Below are positions 1 to 12,589 of a stretch of 64,000 nt of DNA, in pieces. The notes below the pieces were generated by a model, which worked only from the letters and a program-made list of their open reading frames with translations, was not told the origin of the DNA and did no database searches. The position numbers and the translations under genes were made by a program. This DNA is from Boswellia sacra (taxonomy: Eukaryota > Streptophyta > Magnoliopsida > Sapindales > Burseraceae). The DNA lies in assembly GCA_013180625.2 (NCBI GenBank), contig SNVD02006055.1, forward strand, positions 170,395 through 234,394, in the 5' to 3' direction. The stretch's first letter is position 1. Every line of letters starts with the position of its first letter.

Positions 1-1080
1 AATGATATATAAATAGACACTTATCAACATTGATGACGTCCTTATCTTCAACAATAATGAAGAAGATCATGTTCAACATCTCAAATAGTTTGAAGATTTA
101 ACTTTTGAACATAGCTTGGTCTTATCTGAAAGAAAAATGTTGATTAGAATCCCTAAAGTAGATTTTCTTGGATTGCATATCTACACTATGCCAATGCCAC
201 ATATTGCTGAAAAGATATTCTTGTTCCTTGATAAGCTGACAAGCAGAAAGATGATTCAACAATTCTTGAAAATTGTCAATTATGCAGGAGATTACACCAA
301 AAATTTTTCCAGATACACGAGCAAAATCTCAAGGCATATAAGAAAGTGAGCAGTAGCATGGTCAGATGAAGCCACTCAAGCTGTGATTGATTTGAAAGAC
401 AAATGCAGGTCTCTTCCACCTTTGAAGATTCCTAATAATGGATAGCTCATCTTACAAACTGATGCAAGTGATAGATTTTGGGGAGCAGTGCTACTCAAAC
501 AGGAAGGACGCTATAGAAGAATTTGTGCATATAAATCCAGGCAATTTTTATACTCTTAACAATACTATCCTTCATCCAAGAAAGAGGTTCTAGCAATTAT
601 CAACACAATCAAGAAATTTTAATTCTACCTCTCTCTTGAAAAATTTGTAGAAGAAACAGACAACAAATATTTGAAGGATTGCTCAAACAACGAGAAGGTG
701 AAATTCCATATCTTGAGTTTGCTAGATGGTCAGAATCTCTATCAAGATTCAAGTTCACTGTTCGCTATATCAAAGGTGAATCCAACGTTGTAACAGATTT
801 TCTCTCTACACTCATTCCCAGACCGATTCAAGTAGTATCAATGGCTTCTAGTTCATTTAAGCCTTACATGCTGGGTCAGGATGCTTTTGAAAGAAGACAG
901 GGAAGAACAAATGAAATTCAAAATTCTTCACCACCATATGAAGATCTTGAAGAAGAATGGAAAGATTGGCCACAACCACAAATGCCAGATGATTTCTTTT
1001 CTGACTCTGATGAAGAATGAAGCGGAAGCAAAGTGGAACCTACCAGTGAAAGCATTGGTGAAGAGATATGATGTGACTTG
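1..1080 (+). pseudogene. Endogenous caulimovirid RT/RNase H remnant
   Basis: This is a decayed copy of the C-terminal polymerase region of a plant pararetrovirus (Caulimoviridae), cut by the window edge. Translating across breaks shows the RT active-site region with IDDVLIF at the far left, then FLGLHI. An RNase H-like part follows with LQTDASDRFWGAVL and YPSSKKEVLAIINTIKKF, then a tail with FTVRYIKGESN and an acidic C-terminus ending near 1020. Several stop codons and at least one frameshift (near 660) interrupt it, so it cannot make polymerase. The Trp after TDASD and the absence of an integrase favour a caulimovirid over a Ty3 element. Such copies sit passively in many plant genomes. The family call is by eye; the genus is not determined. 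Confidence 0.75.
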
Positions 1081-1322
1081 ATGCGATATAAAGTAAAAGT
1101 AATAATGAGTTATGCTAGTGAGGTGTGCAATGTAATGATATAATATTATATATATGTAATGAGTCAGGGTAGTGAAGTGTCCAGTGTAATAATGTTAGAA
1201 ATAATATATGAGTTATAAAGTAGTGTGATGTGACTTAAAATATGGAGAGTCATAAAATAACGTGTAAAGGAGAATCCTTAGAGATAAGGAAGTATCTAAG
1301 CATAATATCATAATCTTGTCCA

Positions 1323-1330
1323 TATAAAAG
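1323..1330 (+). promoter_or_regulatory. TATA box in pararetroviral intergenic region
   Basis: TATAAAAG stands in non-coding DNA after the polymerase remnant and about 80 bp before a primer-binding-like site. In caulimovirids the pregenomic RNA promoter lies between the polymerase ORF and the primer site, so position and order fit. Activity is not implied. Confidence 0.45.
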
Positions 1331-1411
1331 ATATAATGGTATTGTATTAGGCAGAGTTGAATTAGAGTTGAGTGAGCCTTTTATTAATGTAATATCCTTT
1401 CTATATTTTAA

Positions 1412-1423
1412 TGGTATAAGAGC
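1412..1423 (+). other. tRNA-Met primer-binding-like site of the caulimovirid remnant
   Basis: TGGTATAAGAGC differs by one base from TGGTATCAGAGC, the complement of the 3' end of plant initiator tRNA-Met used for minus-strand priming. In an LTR element this site would lie before gag, not after RNase H. Finding it downstream of RNase H and a TATA box matches a circular pararetroviral genome map. Confidence 0.5.
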
Positions 1424-3063
1424 TTTTACTCTACTTCTTCTGTACTTATATCATTCATTCCCACTTTGACTAAGAGTTGATTTGATAAGAATGTAGTAGT
1501 ACCGTGTGACCTTTCCACGTACTCTTGACAGTGTTTTTCCAAATTTTCAAAAAGCACATTTATTTGGTCGTATACATGCCTCATTCCAGGGATGGAAATC
1601 GAGTTGGTACTTTCAACTTCGGGTAGGGATATTAATAAGATTTATGGGGAAGAATTAATGGATAAAATGGCATGTATTTAACATGCGCAACATGCTTTTG
1701 CATCAATCGTGGCAGACCAATGGGCATGTCCTGTTGCACGTTTGATAATGACTTTTAACTATGTATCATGTTTTAATGCCGTGAATTAGGGGATAACATC
1801 GTAAATTAGTTTCCAAATAATAGGATCCATCTTTGCCCTTTTATCGATGTTGTATAGTAACTTTATCACAAGCGATATGACATTACACTGAGATTATCAT
1901 ACCATTTAATCACTAATTAATTTCATATTTGGAATGTAAAAGTGAGATGAATCACACTAATTTTTTGTCATGTTGTTAAAACGAGTGATAATACTTTGTA
2001 TACAAAATTTGTATATGCAAAAATTTCTCTCTCAAATTTCATTATTTTTAAAGTTTTGACTGAGTAGATTTTGTTGAGTTGTATATATTGGGAAAAGATT
2101 GGTACAATCATGTAACAAATAGAACAATTATTTACTTTTTAAATAAAATTAGAAAATTGTTATTTTACCTTTATTAAGTATATATTCTAAATTCTATTTG
2201 CTGTTGAAATAAGCAAATTTTAGAAGCCGTTTTTGTACGTGATTATAGGGAATGAGAGAAGATATAATGTGTTATTAAACACAACATAACTTTATTACTA
2301 TTAAGCTCTGAGGGGAGTGAAGTGACAGACCCACAAATGCAAGGAAACGATGGGGATACGATTGGGAGAAGTAGAGTTGGGAGTGGTGAGGCATTACTCA
2401 AGTTATGGGGGCAGGGAATGTTCAATTTAGACTATAGATCCAACACTTCGCATCACTGATGTTCAATAATTGGATACAGATTTGACATATCCATGACAGG
2501 ATTGACAGCTTCGCATCAGAATGAGCAAACCCATTTTACATGTTTAAGCTGGGGCAACTCTACCTCATATCTGCTCGGAGGATGACCTTATCCATTGATT
2601 TTGGCATTCAAGGATTCATGTTTTTTTCAATAAAAATATAGCTTTTGACACTCTGAATCATATTGCAACAAATGCAAAGATTTATAAATTCAAATAATTT
2701 TGTGCTAGTGGTTTCCCCATGGGACCAACTGTAGCCCCTTTAGAGTTGCCACCAAATTTATAGATGTAAAACGGCGCCTATTCCCACTCAATTACATCAT
2801 CTCCACTTGCTTAATCATAAAATTCTATGATGCTTAATTCTTGTGGGCATTTTTTTATTTTATTTATTGGGTACTTCTATAACTTTTCAAATAAGCAGAA
2901 GAGAAGGTATCCATATGCTACACCTACGTTTCTTTCCTTCACATAATTGATTTGCATACCTTTTCCTTGCTTTTTCCACAGGCTTACCAAACACAGAAGT
3001 AATCGTCCATAAGACTTCTTTAGCTAGCGGTTGGCATGTTAACATCAACGAAGATTCTCAACT
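1424..3063. other. Non-coding spacer
   Basis: No credible coding exon is seen. The stretch is AT-rich with short direct motifs such as GTATACAAAATTTGTATA near 1996-2013, a near-palindrome. It separates the pararetroviral remnant from the 3' end of PMP22. Confidence 0.5.
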
Positions 3064-3069
3064 TTTATT
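3064..3069 (-). terminator. Candidate polyadenylation signal of PMP22
   Basis: AATAAA on the minus strand, about 150 nt past the PMP22 stop codon, is a plausible near-upstream element. The T-rich leader between stop and signal is typical of plant 3' UTRs. Confidence 0.4.
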
Positions 3070-3214
3070 ATAATAAATACCAACTCACACAAGCAATTCA
3101 TTATACAATGAAGGATATTTGACAATCATTTCCACTAGAAAAGAGTCTAAACACAAGAAAACTAAATCTAGAGAAAAACAAGAGAACAGAACAGAAAAGA
3201 AAAGGTTTTTTCTT

Positions 3215-6200
3215 CTAGGACTTCTTGATTGCAGCAGATCTTGCTTTCAAATTGAGGAAAATAGACCTGAGGTTAACAAGCAAAAATAATATGCATTACA
3301 ACCAAAGAAATCATTCATATTTACACCAGATCTTGCTTCCAAATTAAGATGTACAAATGTGCAATATCACAAGTACTTCGAAAAATATCATGTTTTTAGC
3401 ATTCATCACAATATCTGCTATTATACTTACGTTATTTTCCTCATGAGTATCTGCTATGTACACTGTAACATCCCTCTACAACTAGTCACATTTTGTCAAT
3501 GGAACTCATAACTGTGCTAAGAACTTTAAGAAGAATTTCAAGTAGTAAATGATTAAGAGATTATAAGTTTTATGTTTTACGAGAAAAAGAAAAATAATCT
3601 TGACGAAATCTTTCAGGTAGAATGGAAGTGTTTTAATTAAATTCACAAAGACCGTATATCAGAAGAACTACGAACACAAATTCAACAAGTGGAAAAGACA
3701 AGACATGTGGCAATATGGAGTTGTGAGTAGGCTTCTCAGTAGCTTCATTATAAAATCAAAATTTGCAATTTCACCTAGCAGATTTGTTTTTCGAGCTTTC
3801 ACAATATCTCTAGCATTCATATAAAATCTGCCATGGAAAATGATATGTATAACCCCAAAGTACTTATCCATGCACAAAAGAAAACTAATCAACCTGTGGA
3901 TTTACAGGGGAAGAGAATTAATAAACAAAGCAATAAATCTAAGCAGAGGGATATAGAAACATACCAGCATGAGGCTATAAAGCTGTAAAACATAACACGG
4001 AACTGCAGTGGGACATACTGGTAGTTCACCCAACCAACTATAGGCCAAAACTGCAAACCATAAGCATCATGATTCATAACTATTAGTTCTTATATTTGCA
4101 TTTAACTCATGAATTGCTTGCGTGATAATGCAAAATGTAGTCTCTGATTTCATACCTTCCATGAAGTCAACTGAACAGAAGGGTAGTCATTACGAACTTT
4201 ATTCTTGACTAAAACCCAAGGTCTTCCTGCAATATCAGATCCAACTTTAAATCAACCAAGTAGTTGATTATAAAACAGAGTAACGTTCTCTCCCAAAATT
4301 TCAACAATGAAGTTATGCCTATTCAACATCTGATCCTGTGGCATAGGCATTTTTATGAGATACCTAAACTAGTCAGGACCCTATTAACAGGCATGAAAAT
4401 TTATCTCGAGCCAAAAAGGCATATAGAGAAATATTTTGGGAAAAAGGTGTACAGTACAAAACAAATATGCACATTGCAAACTAAAATTTATTTCTCTTTA
4501 GTATGCCAGTAACCAAGATAAATTGAAAAGCATACCAGACATCAGAAACAAGTGAGATTCGGTAAATTCCTTTCCATATACTACAATGGCAAAGCTATCC
4601 AATAATTTTTTGGTCTAATAAGCGTTTGTGAAAGAATCTGATTCTCTCTCATTGGTTATTACACAATAGAGAACTTAATTATTGGTTTCCATACTTTTCA
4701 GCACATTTGAGCATCAGTTTCTCAACAAAGTGATTTCATTCATGAGCTGCTTCGCCTTAATAGAAAAAGAAGGTGCTAAAATGAGTGAGCGATAGCGACT
4801 TCGGCCCAAAAAAATTTGTCACGTTAAAGGATTGAGGTCTTAGGCAATCTTGTCATAAACTTGCATCACCATATTGACTATGACTAGTTGATTTGCGTTT
4901 TTAAATTTAGGCAGCAATCTTTTATCCCCTGAAACAAAGGAAAGGCTTTCCAATTATTTTCATTACTGGAAAGATTGAGGTGTTAAGAACGTGCATTTGC
5001 CGCCAACTCAGACCTATTTAAAAACTAGAGGACGATCATATCTTTAGCAGCAAACTTTCAATAGAATAAAGCCCTAATGCTGACCACATTCTTACTGTGG
5101 TGAAAGAAAGCACAACCTTTTGTTTCTTACACTCAGCGTAGCTTGCTTTTTGCCATTGTAGTTCTTACCTTGAATATAAAGGAATGATATAAATATACAT
5201 TTCTTTCTTTCCTTGTAAGACTATAGGTTTGCATTATTAATGGCACAAAGAATTTCAGTTTTCTATTATAAAACTAAATGAAGCTTATAATACTTCACTA
5301 ATCAATAATAAGGTTGAGATTTGAAGAATATAGTTAGCAATCCAATGACTACCCCATTTTCCCTAAATTGAAATGGAATTAGGACCTGCAAAATAACTAT
5401 AGATGCCAGATCAGTAGAGACCCTAGAAATTATATTTACCATTTAATAAGAAAATAGAAGAACCTAAAAGCTAAACTAAAGGCTGCTTCAACTCCATAAA
5501 CAATTTTGTAAACGTTAAGAGGTTTGAAATTCTTCAATTAATCAATCTATGATCAGAACAAGCAAAATAGCTGCTATGGAACACACTCAAAAGATGAAAT
5601 TTGACACAAGTATTTGTAGATCACTAAGTTCAAAACAAGAAAGAAACGACTTGCAGGAGATTATGAAACCTGTCATTCAGGAATCAAGATAGACCTCCAC
5701 TCAACTTGTGGCTAATTACTTCAAAAATATCTAAGAGGGACAGGGGAAATTCAACTGCTTCAAAAAGATTGGAATTCAGAGCAAATGACCTGTTGCTTTC
5801 ATCACATCAGCTTTCGGAAATTAATCAACATAAACTTGCTTTGAAATCAAGCCAGAACAAAAAACCACTTAAAGCAACAGTATAAATGACAAAAACCATC
5901 AAATCTAAAATAGCAATGATAGATATATTGCAGAATATAATATTTTGAGAAAAAAAATAAAAAACATGAAGTGCCATCTTGACACACCTACATCAAAGAT
6001 GAGGCACGTCACACCAAGATATAATTTTTGAGATGCACATACCTTCAACCACTAAGCCAAAGTACATCATGAATAAGAAGTTGTTCCAAGGTGAAGTAGT
6101 TAGTTGCTCCAATAACACCTAATTGGTCAAAATTTCAATTTTCAGCCCTTGACCAAGAGAATCACATTGAGGCATACAGAATATATACTAGTGCAAAAGG

Positions 6201-6933
6201 ACCATTCATACACTTGAAAGCAATTGAATTTGGCTTGCGAAAGTGTAGAGTCTCTAACTAAGAATTAAAACTCAAACAAAGGATTTACCTTCTTTGCAAC
6301 AGTTTTATTGTCCTTCTTTCCCTTGAAAATGATATCCATCAATTTGTGAAGGAAATGCCCAAATGGTCCCCCATATGCAAAGCCATAAAGCTGCAGAAAC
6401 ATTTCATAAATTCAATATTCAACAAGAACATACAAAATCAGACCCTCAAAAGAACAAAAAAATTAAACGAATCAAAGCGTCAGACAATTTAACCAAATAT
6501 GGTTCCTGATAACAACATAAGACATGTTCAATTACAAAGTTATGCTATGTTTTCCTTTCTCCCACATTTTCTTGGCGGCCAAACAGAGGACGTATAATAA
6601 AAGTCAACGCACCATAAGTAGTAGGGTTCTCCTCAGTTGAAGCTTCTTGGCCCCAGAAATCTTCTGCGCAACCACATCACTACACCCAGCTAACACACCA
6701 GATGTAATTGCCTAACAACATAACCCACAAAAGAACATATCAAAACAAAAATGAAATCAAAGGCCAACTTCAAAATAAGCGTCATTGAGATCAAAATACG
6801 AAGAAGTCACTAAAAAACAAAACTTGGGCATTGACCATGATCAAGAAATGAAGAAACTAACCTTGGTTCGAAGCGGGTGTGCTTGGAGTTGTATAAGATA
6901 TTTTCTCCAAGCTTCCTTGGCAATATCAGACAT
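3215..6933 (-). CDS. PMP22: Peroxisomal membrane protein PMP22 (Mpv17/PMP22 family), 7 exons
   Basis: PMP22 is a four-helix integral membrane protein of peroxisomes; Mpv17/PMP22 relatives are thought to form or regulate small-solute channels. The exons, read on the minus strand, are 6933-6862, 6711-6613, 6390-6289, 6118-6043, 4226-4156, 4050-3965 and 3266-3215. They total 558 nt, or 185 codons plus TAG, with GT-AG at every junction and all phases matching. The protein starts MSDIAKEAWRKYLIQLQAHP. It has the family's GPFGHF turn, VLLEQLTTSPWNNFLF, a GRPWVLVKNKV loop, FWPIVGWVNYQYVPLQFRV (Mpv17 signature region) and a basic tail ending SAAIKKS. The length matches Arabidopsis PMP22 (about 190 aa). 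The start was chosen because it gives the family N-terminus and no other ATG occurs in the short leader. There are no stops or frameshifts. This is the only apparently intact host gene in the window. The 1.8-kb intron 4 holds no recognisable insertion. Confidence 0.93.
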
Positions 6934-7061
6934 GGCTAGCGATAGCGACTGTGATCAAACTTCCTCAAAACTCAAACTTTATCTTCCTCTCCGGCGAAAC
7001 TGAAGAAGAGAGAGCTTCAGCTGAGAGAGTAGATTGTAAATGAGAAAGTCAGACACGGAGC

Positions 7062-7068
7062 TTATAAT
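7062..7068 (-). promoter_or_regulatory. Candidate TATA box of PMP22
   Basis: On the minus strand TTATTATAAGC lies about 130 nt before the PMP22 start. A CT-rich leader (CTCTCTCTTCTTC) follows, as in many plant 5' UTRs. The next ATG downstream is the chosen start codon. Confidence 0.45.
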
Positions 7069-7236
7069 AAGTATTGAAGCAGTGGTGTTAGGTGGCGTAT
7101 AACTGCGGTGCGGAGACGACGAAGGCCTGGGACATTGATCGTTTATTATTATTAAGGTTATGTTTTGGTGTTTTCGTATTCCAAAAACTCTGGTTGGAGG
7201 GGATCGTCTCCTTTCACGTGGACTCGTTGGGGAGTT

Positions 7237-7978
7237 TTCCATCCATAGGCGGACCTACATACAAGCCAGGGGGGGCCTAGGCCCCCACTGAAAAGTTGAA
7301 ATACTATTATATCCCTTAAATTTCAAATAGTTATAAATATACCCTCATTAAAAAATTCATAATTTTAATAAATATAACCTCCTACTATTTGATTCATCTT
7401 TAACTTTAGGTATTGTTTTATTAAATGCTCTTAAATATTACATTATTAAGAGGGTCATTCATATAGCTCCATTTTATGTTATTATATGATTAAAATCTGA
7501 TAATAGATATACCCCCAATTTATTTGAAGGTACTTAGAATATATATAGTCATAATGGATTTAAAAAATTATTTCTAATATACTATATTAATCTAAATATT
7601 TATATATCTTCTTTGAACTTAGTTTATCATTAATATATTAATTTATATAGAATCTTAAATTTTGATAATGAAATAGTATAAAAAAATTTCTCTAGTTATA
7701 GAATATCAAAATCTAAATATTAAATACATTTAGCTTTTATATAAAGTGTTAAAACAATATTATTTAAAATATATTAATTTAATTATAATCAAAAGGCTTT
7801 AGAACTTTTACATACGTTAGAAATTTTTTTCTCAAAACTTATATATATTTAATTTATCTAAACATTATTTTAAATATAATTATATTTTAAATATTATATT
7901 TAGTTACTTATATTTATCTTAATTTTTAACTACGTGATGCCCCCTCTAAAGAAATTTCCTGGGTCCGTCACTTCCATC
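7237..7978. mobile_element. Non-autonomous DNA element (MITE-like, hAT/MULE size class)
   Basis: A TTCCATC direct repeat at 7237-7243 and 7972-7978 flanks a 728-bp AT-rich segment. Its ends are imperfect inverted repeats: the left end has CATAGGCGGACCTA and the right end, read inward, GTGACGGACCCA, each followed by a G-rich run. The interior has no coding potential. A 7-8 bp duplication suits hAT or a degraded MULE more than CACTA or Tc1. It lies about 300 bp upstream of the PMP22 start and could affect that promoter. The exact superfamily is not determined. Confidence 0.6.
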
Positions 7979-8169
7979 GTACATGGTTGTTGAAAGGTTT
8001 TTTTTTTTAACTGATTTTTGTATTTAGAATTTCTTATGAGATTTTACTTTCGAAAATTTAGTGCAATGTTTCGCGTAAAATTATGATATTTTGATGTTCG
8101 TATTCTTTTGTTTTTCTTCATAGTATTTTTTGTTTTATATCATTTTTGGATTATGACTTCTAGCAATTT

Positions 8170-9085
8170 TTATCGTGGGTAGGCTTGAAATCAGGGTGTG
8201 GTAGGTACGCGACAGCAGGTATCCAGCTCTGCCCCGCTCAAAATTTTTTTTGTCCTGCCCCGCCCCATTGCCCTTTTGCGGAGCGAGACAAAAAAATTTT
8301 GAGCAGATACAGACCGGCCTCGCCTTAACCCTAAATATTTATATTTTTACAATAACCCCCCTATATCATTTACATCTTTACAAATAACTCCATTCTTAAT
8401 TTCTCATCATATCATTTATAACAATGATCATTTTTTAACAACTATAAAAATAATAAATCTTCAAACTAAAATCAAAATGGCTGTATATTACTATTTCTTT
8501 TTATTAGTAATAATGTTACATACTCTATTAGAAATAATGTTAAAAGTGTATTATTACTTGTAAACTGTTAATTGACAATTTTTTAAATAGTTGATAATAC
8601 AATTAAATAATTTTTCAATAGTATGTTGATTTAATTTCAATCTAATAATAATAATATGATTGGCATATATATTTTGAAAATAATCTTGTTAATATTGTAA
8701 TAATTTAATTAGTACTTAATAATCTATATAAAGATTGTATATATTATACGAATTCAATTACTATAAAATACAAATATTTTATTTTGTTATTATAACATGA
8801 TTAAATTGATGTTAATATACTAAAAGATGTTAATTATTAATTAAAATGTAATTTTTGTTAAAGTATTTGCATTGTTTGTAAAATTATTGAGAATATATAT
8901 ATATAAAAAGTTTAACAAATATAACCAAAAAACTTACTTAACAGTCCTAAAGTTTTAAAATTTTATAATTACACTCCTAAATCATGCGGGTTGGGGTGAG
9001 GCGGGTCAACGGGTGTAAGAGGTTGGACCCGAACCCGCCCCGGCCGGGGTAAAAAATTTTTGCCCCAGGCACCCCCCACCACACA
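8170..9085. repeat. AT-rich repeat with GC-rich inverted ends
   Basis: Blocks rich in GCCCCGC-type sequence at about 8218-8330 and about 8985-9085 are roughly inverted to each other (CCCGCCCC on the left, GGCGGG on the right) around an AT-rich, non-coding core. This looks like a small non-autonomous transposon, but I could not define exact termini or a target duplication. Confidence 0.4.
8236..8304. repeat. Hairpin, 18-bp perfect stem
   Basis: GCTCAAAATTTTTTTTGTC at 8236-8254 pairs with GACAAAAAAATTTTGAGC at 8287-8304 around a GC-rich loop of about 32 nt. It forms the left end of the GC-rich-ended repeat. Confidence 0.7.
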
Positions 9086-12000
9086 CACAATTGATCTGAG
9101 TCTGACTGGAGCCTCAGACCCAACAGGCCATATGCCCAAACTTAATTGTGAAATGAAATCTTGAGGGACTTACAATTGTTGATTATTAAAATATTTTTCC
9201 AAAATCACGAGGGGTTTCTATGGAACGGCAAAGGATGTTTTCAATAAAAATTATTTAAGAATCTCCTAAGTTGTTCAAGAATCTCCTCATCCCGATGGAG
9301 ATGTGTTTTTAATAACTGATAATAACAAAAATTATAATTATTATTGTTTTGGAATAATTCCAAATCCTTCAAGGAGATACGCAATGATTGATAACATTGT
9401 ATTATAAATAATAATTAAAGACCGATTGTTAAAGTTTAAAGTAACTCTATATTTTTTTTAAGTTCGTATACAAAATTTATTTAAAAAATTGATATAACGT
9501 TATTAATTTAATTTCGTATAATTCATTAATATTTATTATATTAAAAATTTATATTAATTATTTTATTCACTTGATGCCACGACAATTTTATATACAAAAT
9601 TTTTACGTATAATATTATTATAAAGCTAAAGTTTTGGAGAGTCATACCAACTAATCACAATACAGCTCAACCGGGAGACTATGACGGTGTTGACAGTGTC
9701 TCTGGATGTGTCAAGGATTTGATTTTTACTATGTAGATGATGATTTTTTGGGTGGCTTATTTTTTATTACTTTAATAATAAATTAGCAAATATTTTTATT
9801 ATTTTAGTATTATAAATTTAAATATATACAAATACTTTAAATAGTTTTAATACCACAATATTAAAACAAATTAAATATTAAGAATTATAATTTTTAAAAA
9901 ATCATATATATTTTAATATTTCTTCTAAAGTTTAGATTTTTAAAATCAAGTTTGTTAAATACATATTAATATCTTTTAAACAGTGTAATAATTTTGAAAA
10001 TCTAAATTTATCAAACACATATTAATAACTTTAAACAAGAAAATAATTTTATTATTAAGCACTGTACAATTTATTCTTACAATATAAGTAGCAACTGATT
10101 TTTTCTACATCAATTTTTTCACGTCTAATTTTTCATAGCGTAGCAACCTAAAACGACTCTTTTACTGTATAAATTATAACTATTTCTTTACCTAAGCCAA
10201 GTTAGTTAAAGATAATTAATGAATAAAAAATTAAAATAAATAAATAAAGATAAAAAATGTGACACAAAAAATTGTTTTTTCTTTATTTAAAAGTCATCTT
10301 CGAAACATAGTAATAATAACGAAAATAATAAATATTTCCAATTAATTACAGCAGGCGATTGCCCAATTCCAAAGAAGTCGTCAAACACAGAACTACCTGA
10401 AACACATTTCTTAATTTCCAAAATGTACTTTTCCAATGCCTTAATATCTATTTGAAGTCAATGGTCAGAGACATCAAGTTTTTCCAGAAAAAGACCGCAG
10501 AACTGAGCTGACCAATCATCTTCATTGGTCCCCTACAAAACCAAGTTTTTGCAATTCATAGAGAGAAATGGAAGAGGAAAATGTAAAGGCTAAAGAATAA
10601 TGAATTTTACATATCATATTGAGAAATAATCAAATTTTATTATTACTATTACATTAAGCATTTAACTAAATGTTGAACTATCACATAAGATTTCTAAGTT
10701 TTTAAACTAATTTGCTTGTCAACAGCAAATAATCGTCGATGATGCTAGATAAACATTTAATAAAGTATCAAATTTTTTTTGTTACAACTATAGATATTTG
10801 ATAGGTATGTAGTTGTTAAATATTATAAATTTCTATTTAGAAATAATATTTTAGAAGAAATTGTTATTTTTTAAAACTTTTTATAAAAGTTAATGATCTT
10901 CTCCATTTTAAGAAAATAAAGTTTTCTCATCTTTTACATAATTAAGAAACTGTATTAGATTATACTAACTTCCACTTCACATTCATTTTGATCCAAATAG
11001 GACAATGCCAATATTGGGCAAATTCAACCAAATTTTCTTCAACAATATTAATTGCAGGTTGGTGGCTTGGCATAACCTATGACACATATATAAAATTTCG
11101 ATCGAATCAACTTGAAAATAGAAATAATAATTGAAATAGTCATTAAAATGGACAACATTACATGGACTTTTATATATTCATCAATTGGAGGGGTCGGATC
11201 CTCTAATGTTTTGAGCTCGCCGTTGGCAAATCAAGATCTAGCTAGCTCAATATATATAGTTCGCACGCTGAAGCAATGAACTTATGCATGCAGCAGTCAA
11301 TGCAGGGTTCGGTTGGCAAAATCAAACTTTGCTTGTAATTTATCTTTGTAAATGCAGGAGATCTACTAGCCAGTGGGTGCATGGTATGATATTGAAATAT
11401 AAAACTAATATTAAATCCACACCTACTATCTTAATCTTAACATGGCAACAAAGTCATTTGACCTAACGGTCTAAGTTTCGAATCCCCTATTACAAATTAA
11501 AAAAAGAAATTATTGTGACTCATATAAAAAACCCAAAAAGGTTGTGAATCCCCCCATTTGTGAGGACTAGTCCTTCTAGGTAAGGTGACAAACATGGAAT
11601 GCGGAGCACTTATCTGTGTTGATGAAACCTTGTGCTATAGATATTCTAAAAATGTATATATGATCGTTCAAAAACTAATCGTTTATAAGCTGATTAAAAA
11701 AATTAAATCAATTAGTCACTATCTAGCTAGCTTCAGTTTATTTCTTCTATAATTTGAGGATATAATTTATCATACTTACATCTTTGTCCTTGATCGAGAA
11801 TTTCAGCTATTCGAACATAGGTGATACATGGAAGCCACTGGGCTAGCAAGTTATGCAGCCAACTGCATCACTCTTGATCACTTAGCTAGGTAGCTAGTTG
11901 CAAAACAACAATAACAAAATTAAGTATTTTAACATTGTTATAACGTACTATAATACTGTTTTCAATTTACCACACGCACATACACGTACATATATAAATA

Positions 12001-12114
12001 AAACATCACATCGAAATGTGTAAATTAATAATTTAATAAAGAATTAGAATATTGTAATTGGGCTAGCTGAAATATAATAAGTAATTAAATTGACAGTTCA
12101 TATTGAATTAATGT
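9086..12114. other. Non-coding AT-rich spacer
   Basis: No exon or element with clear ends is seen. A possible Pol III B-box-like stretch (TTTCGAATCCCC near 11475) might mark a tRNA-derived SINE, but no A box or tail confirms it. Otherwise the stretch is simple AT-rich sequence. Confidence 0.4.
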
Positions 12115-12122
12115 TAGTTTAG

Positions 12123-12566
12123 TGGGAATAAGAGGAAAACATGGTAGCACAGAATAAGTTTCTACTCTCATTCACTGTATCAATAGTGATTTTACAATCC
12201 AATAACCAAATGCCATATGTCATTGAAGAGGTGAGCTAGAGAATTGATTGGATACAGAAAAAATGAATTTGTTGTCCTATAACTAACTACAGCTGATATG
12301 GCACTGATTAATTAAGAAACTTCAGTTGAATTCTAACTAATTACATGCTAATGTAACTTACTCTATTTACACTTGTGTGGCTGACGTAGAATTGGCATAT
12401 GTGGCGTGTTGTGCTCCACTCATTAATAGCTATAGATGTCAAGTGCAGAGTAGAAACGAATGTCAGATGCAATATAGCTCCAGAGTAGCTGGCTGGAAAG
12501 AAAGTTGCACAACTTCATTACAGCTTCAGCAGTCTCACATTTCATAGCATCAGTGACTAGTCTTCA
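12123..12566 (-). repeat. 3' LTR of Copia 1
   Basis: Direct repeat of the segment ending at 17480. It lacks an internal stretch of about 15 bp present near 17040 in the other LTR and shows scattered substitutions. Read on the minus strand it begins TGAAGACTAGTCACT. Confidence 0.88.
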
Positions 12567-12580
12567 CATCCCCCCTCAAA
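12567..12580 (-). other. Polypurine tract of Copia 1
   Basis: On the minus strand TTTGAGGGGGGATG directly precedes the TGAAGAC start of the 3' LTR, the expected place for the plus-strand primer. Confidence 0.75.
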
Positions 12581-12589
12581 TTGGAGGGC

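Noticed and set aside
3668..3892. Minus-strand 74-codon ORF as an extra PMP22 exon
   Set aside because: It lies in the last intron, no splice frame links it, and the family protein is complete without it.
11470..11500. tRNA gene or SINE from a TTCGAATCC-like B box
   Set aside because: No cloverleaf, no A box at the right distance and no defined ends.
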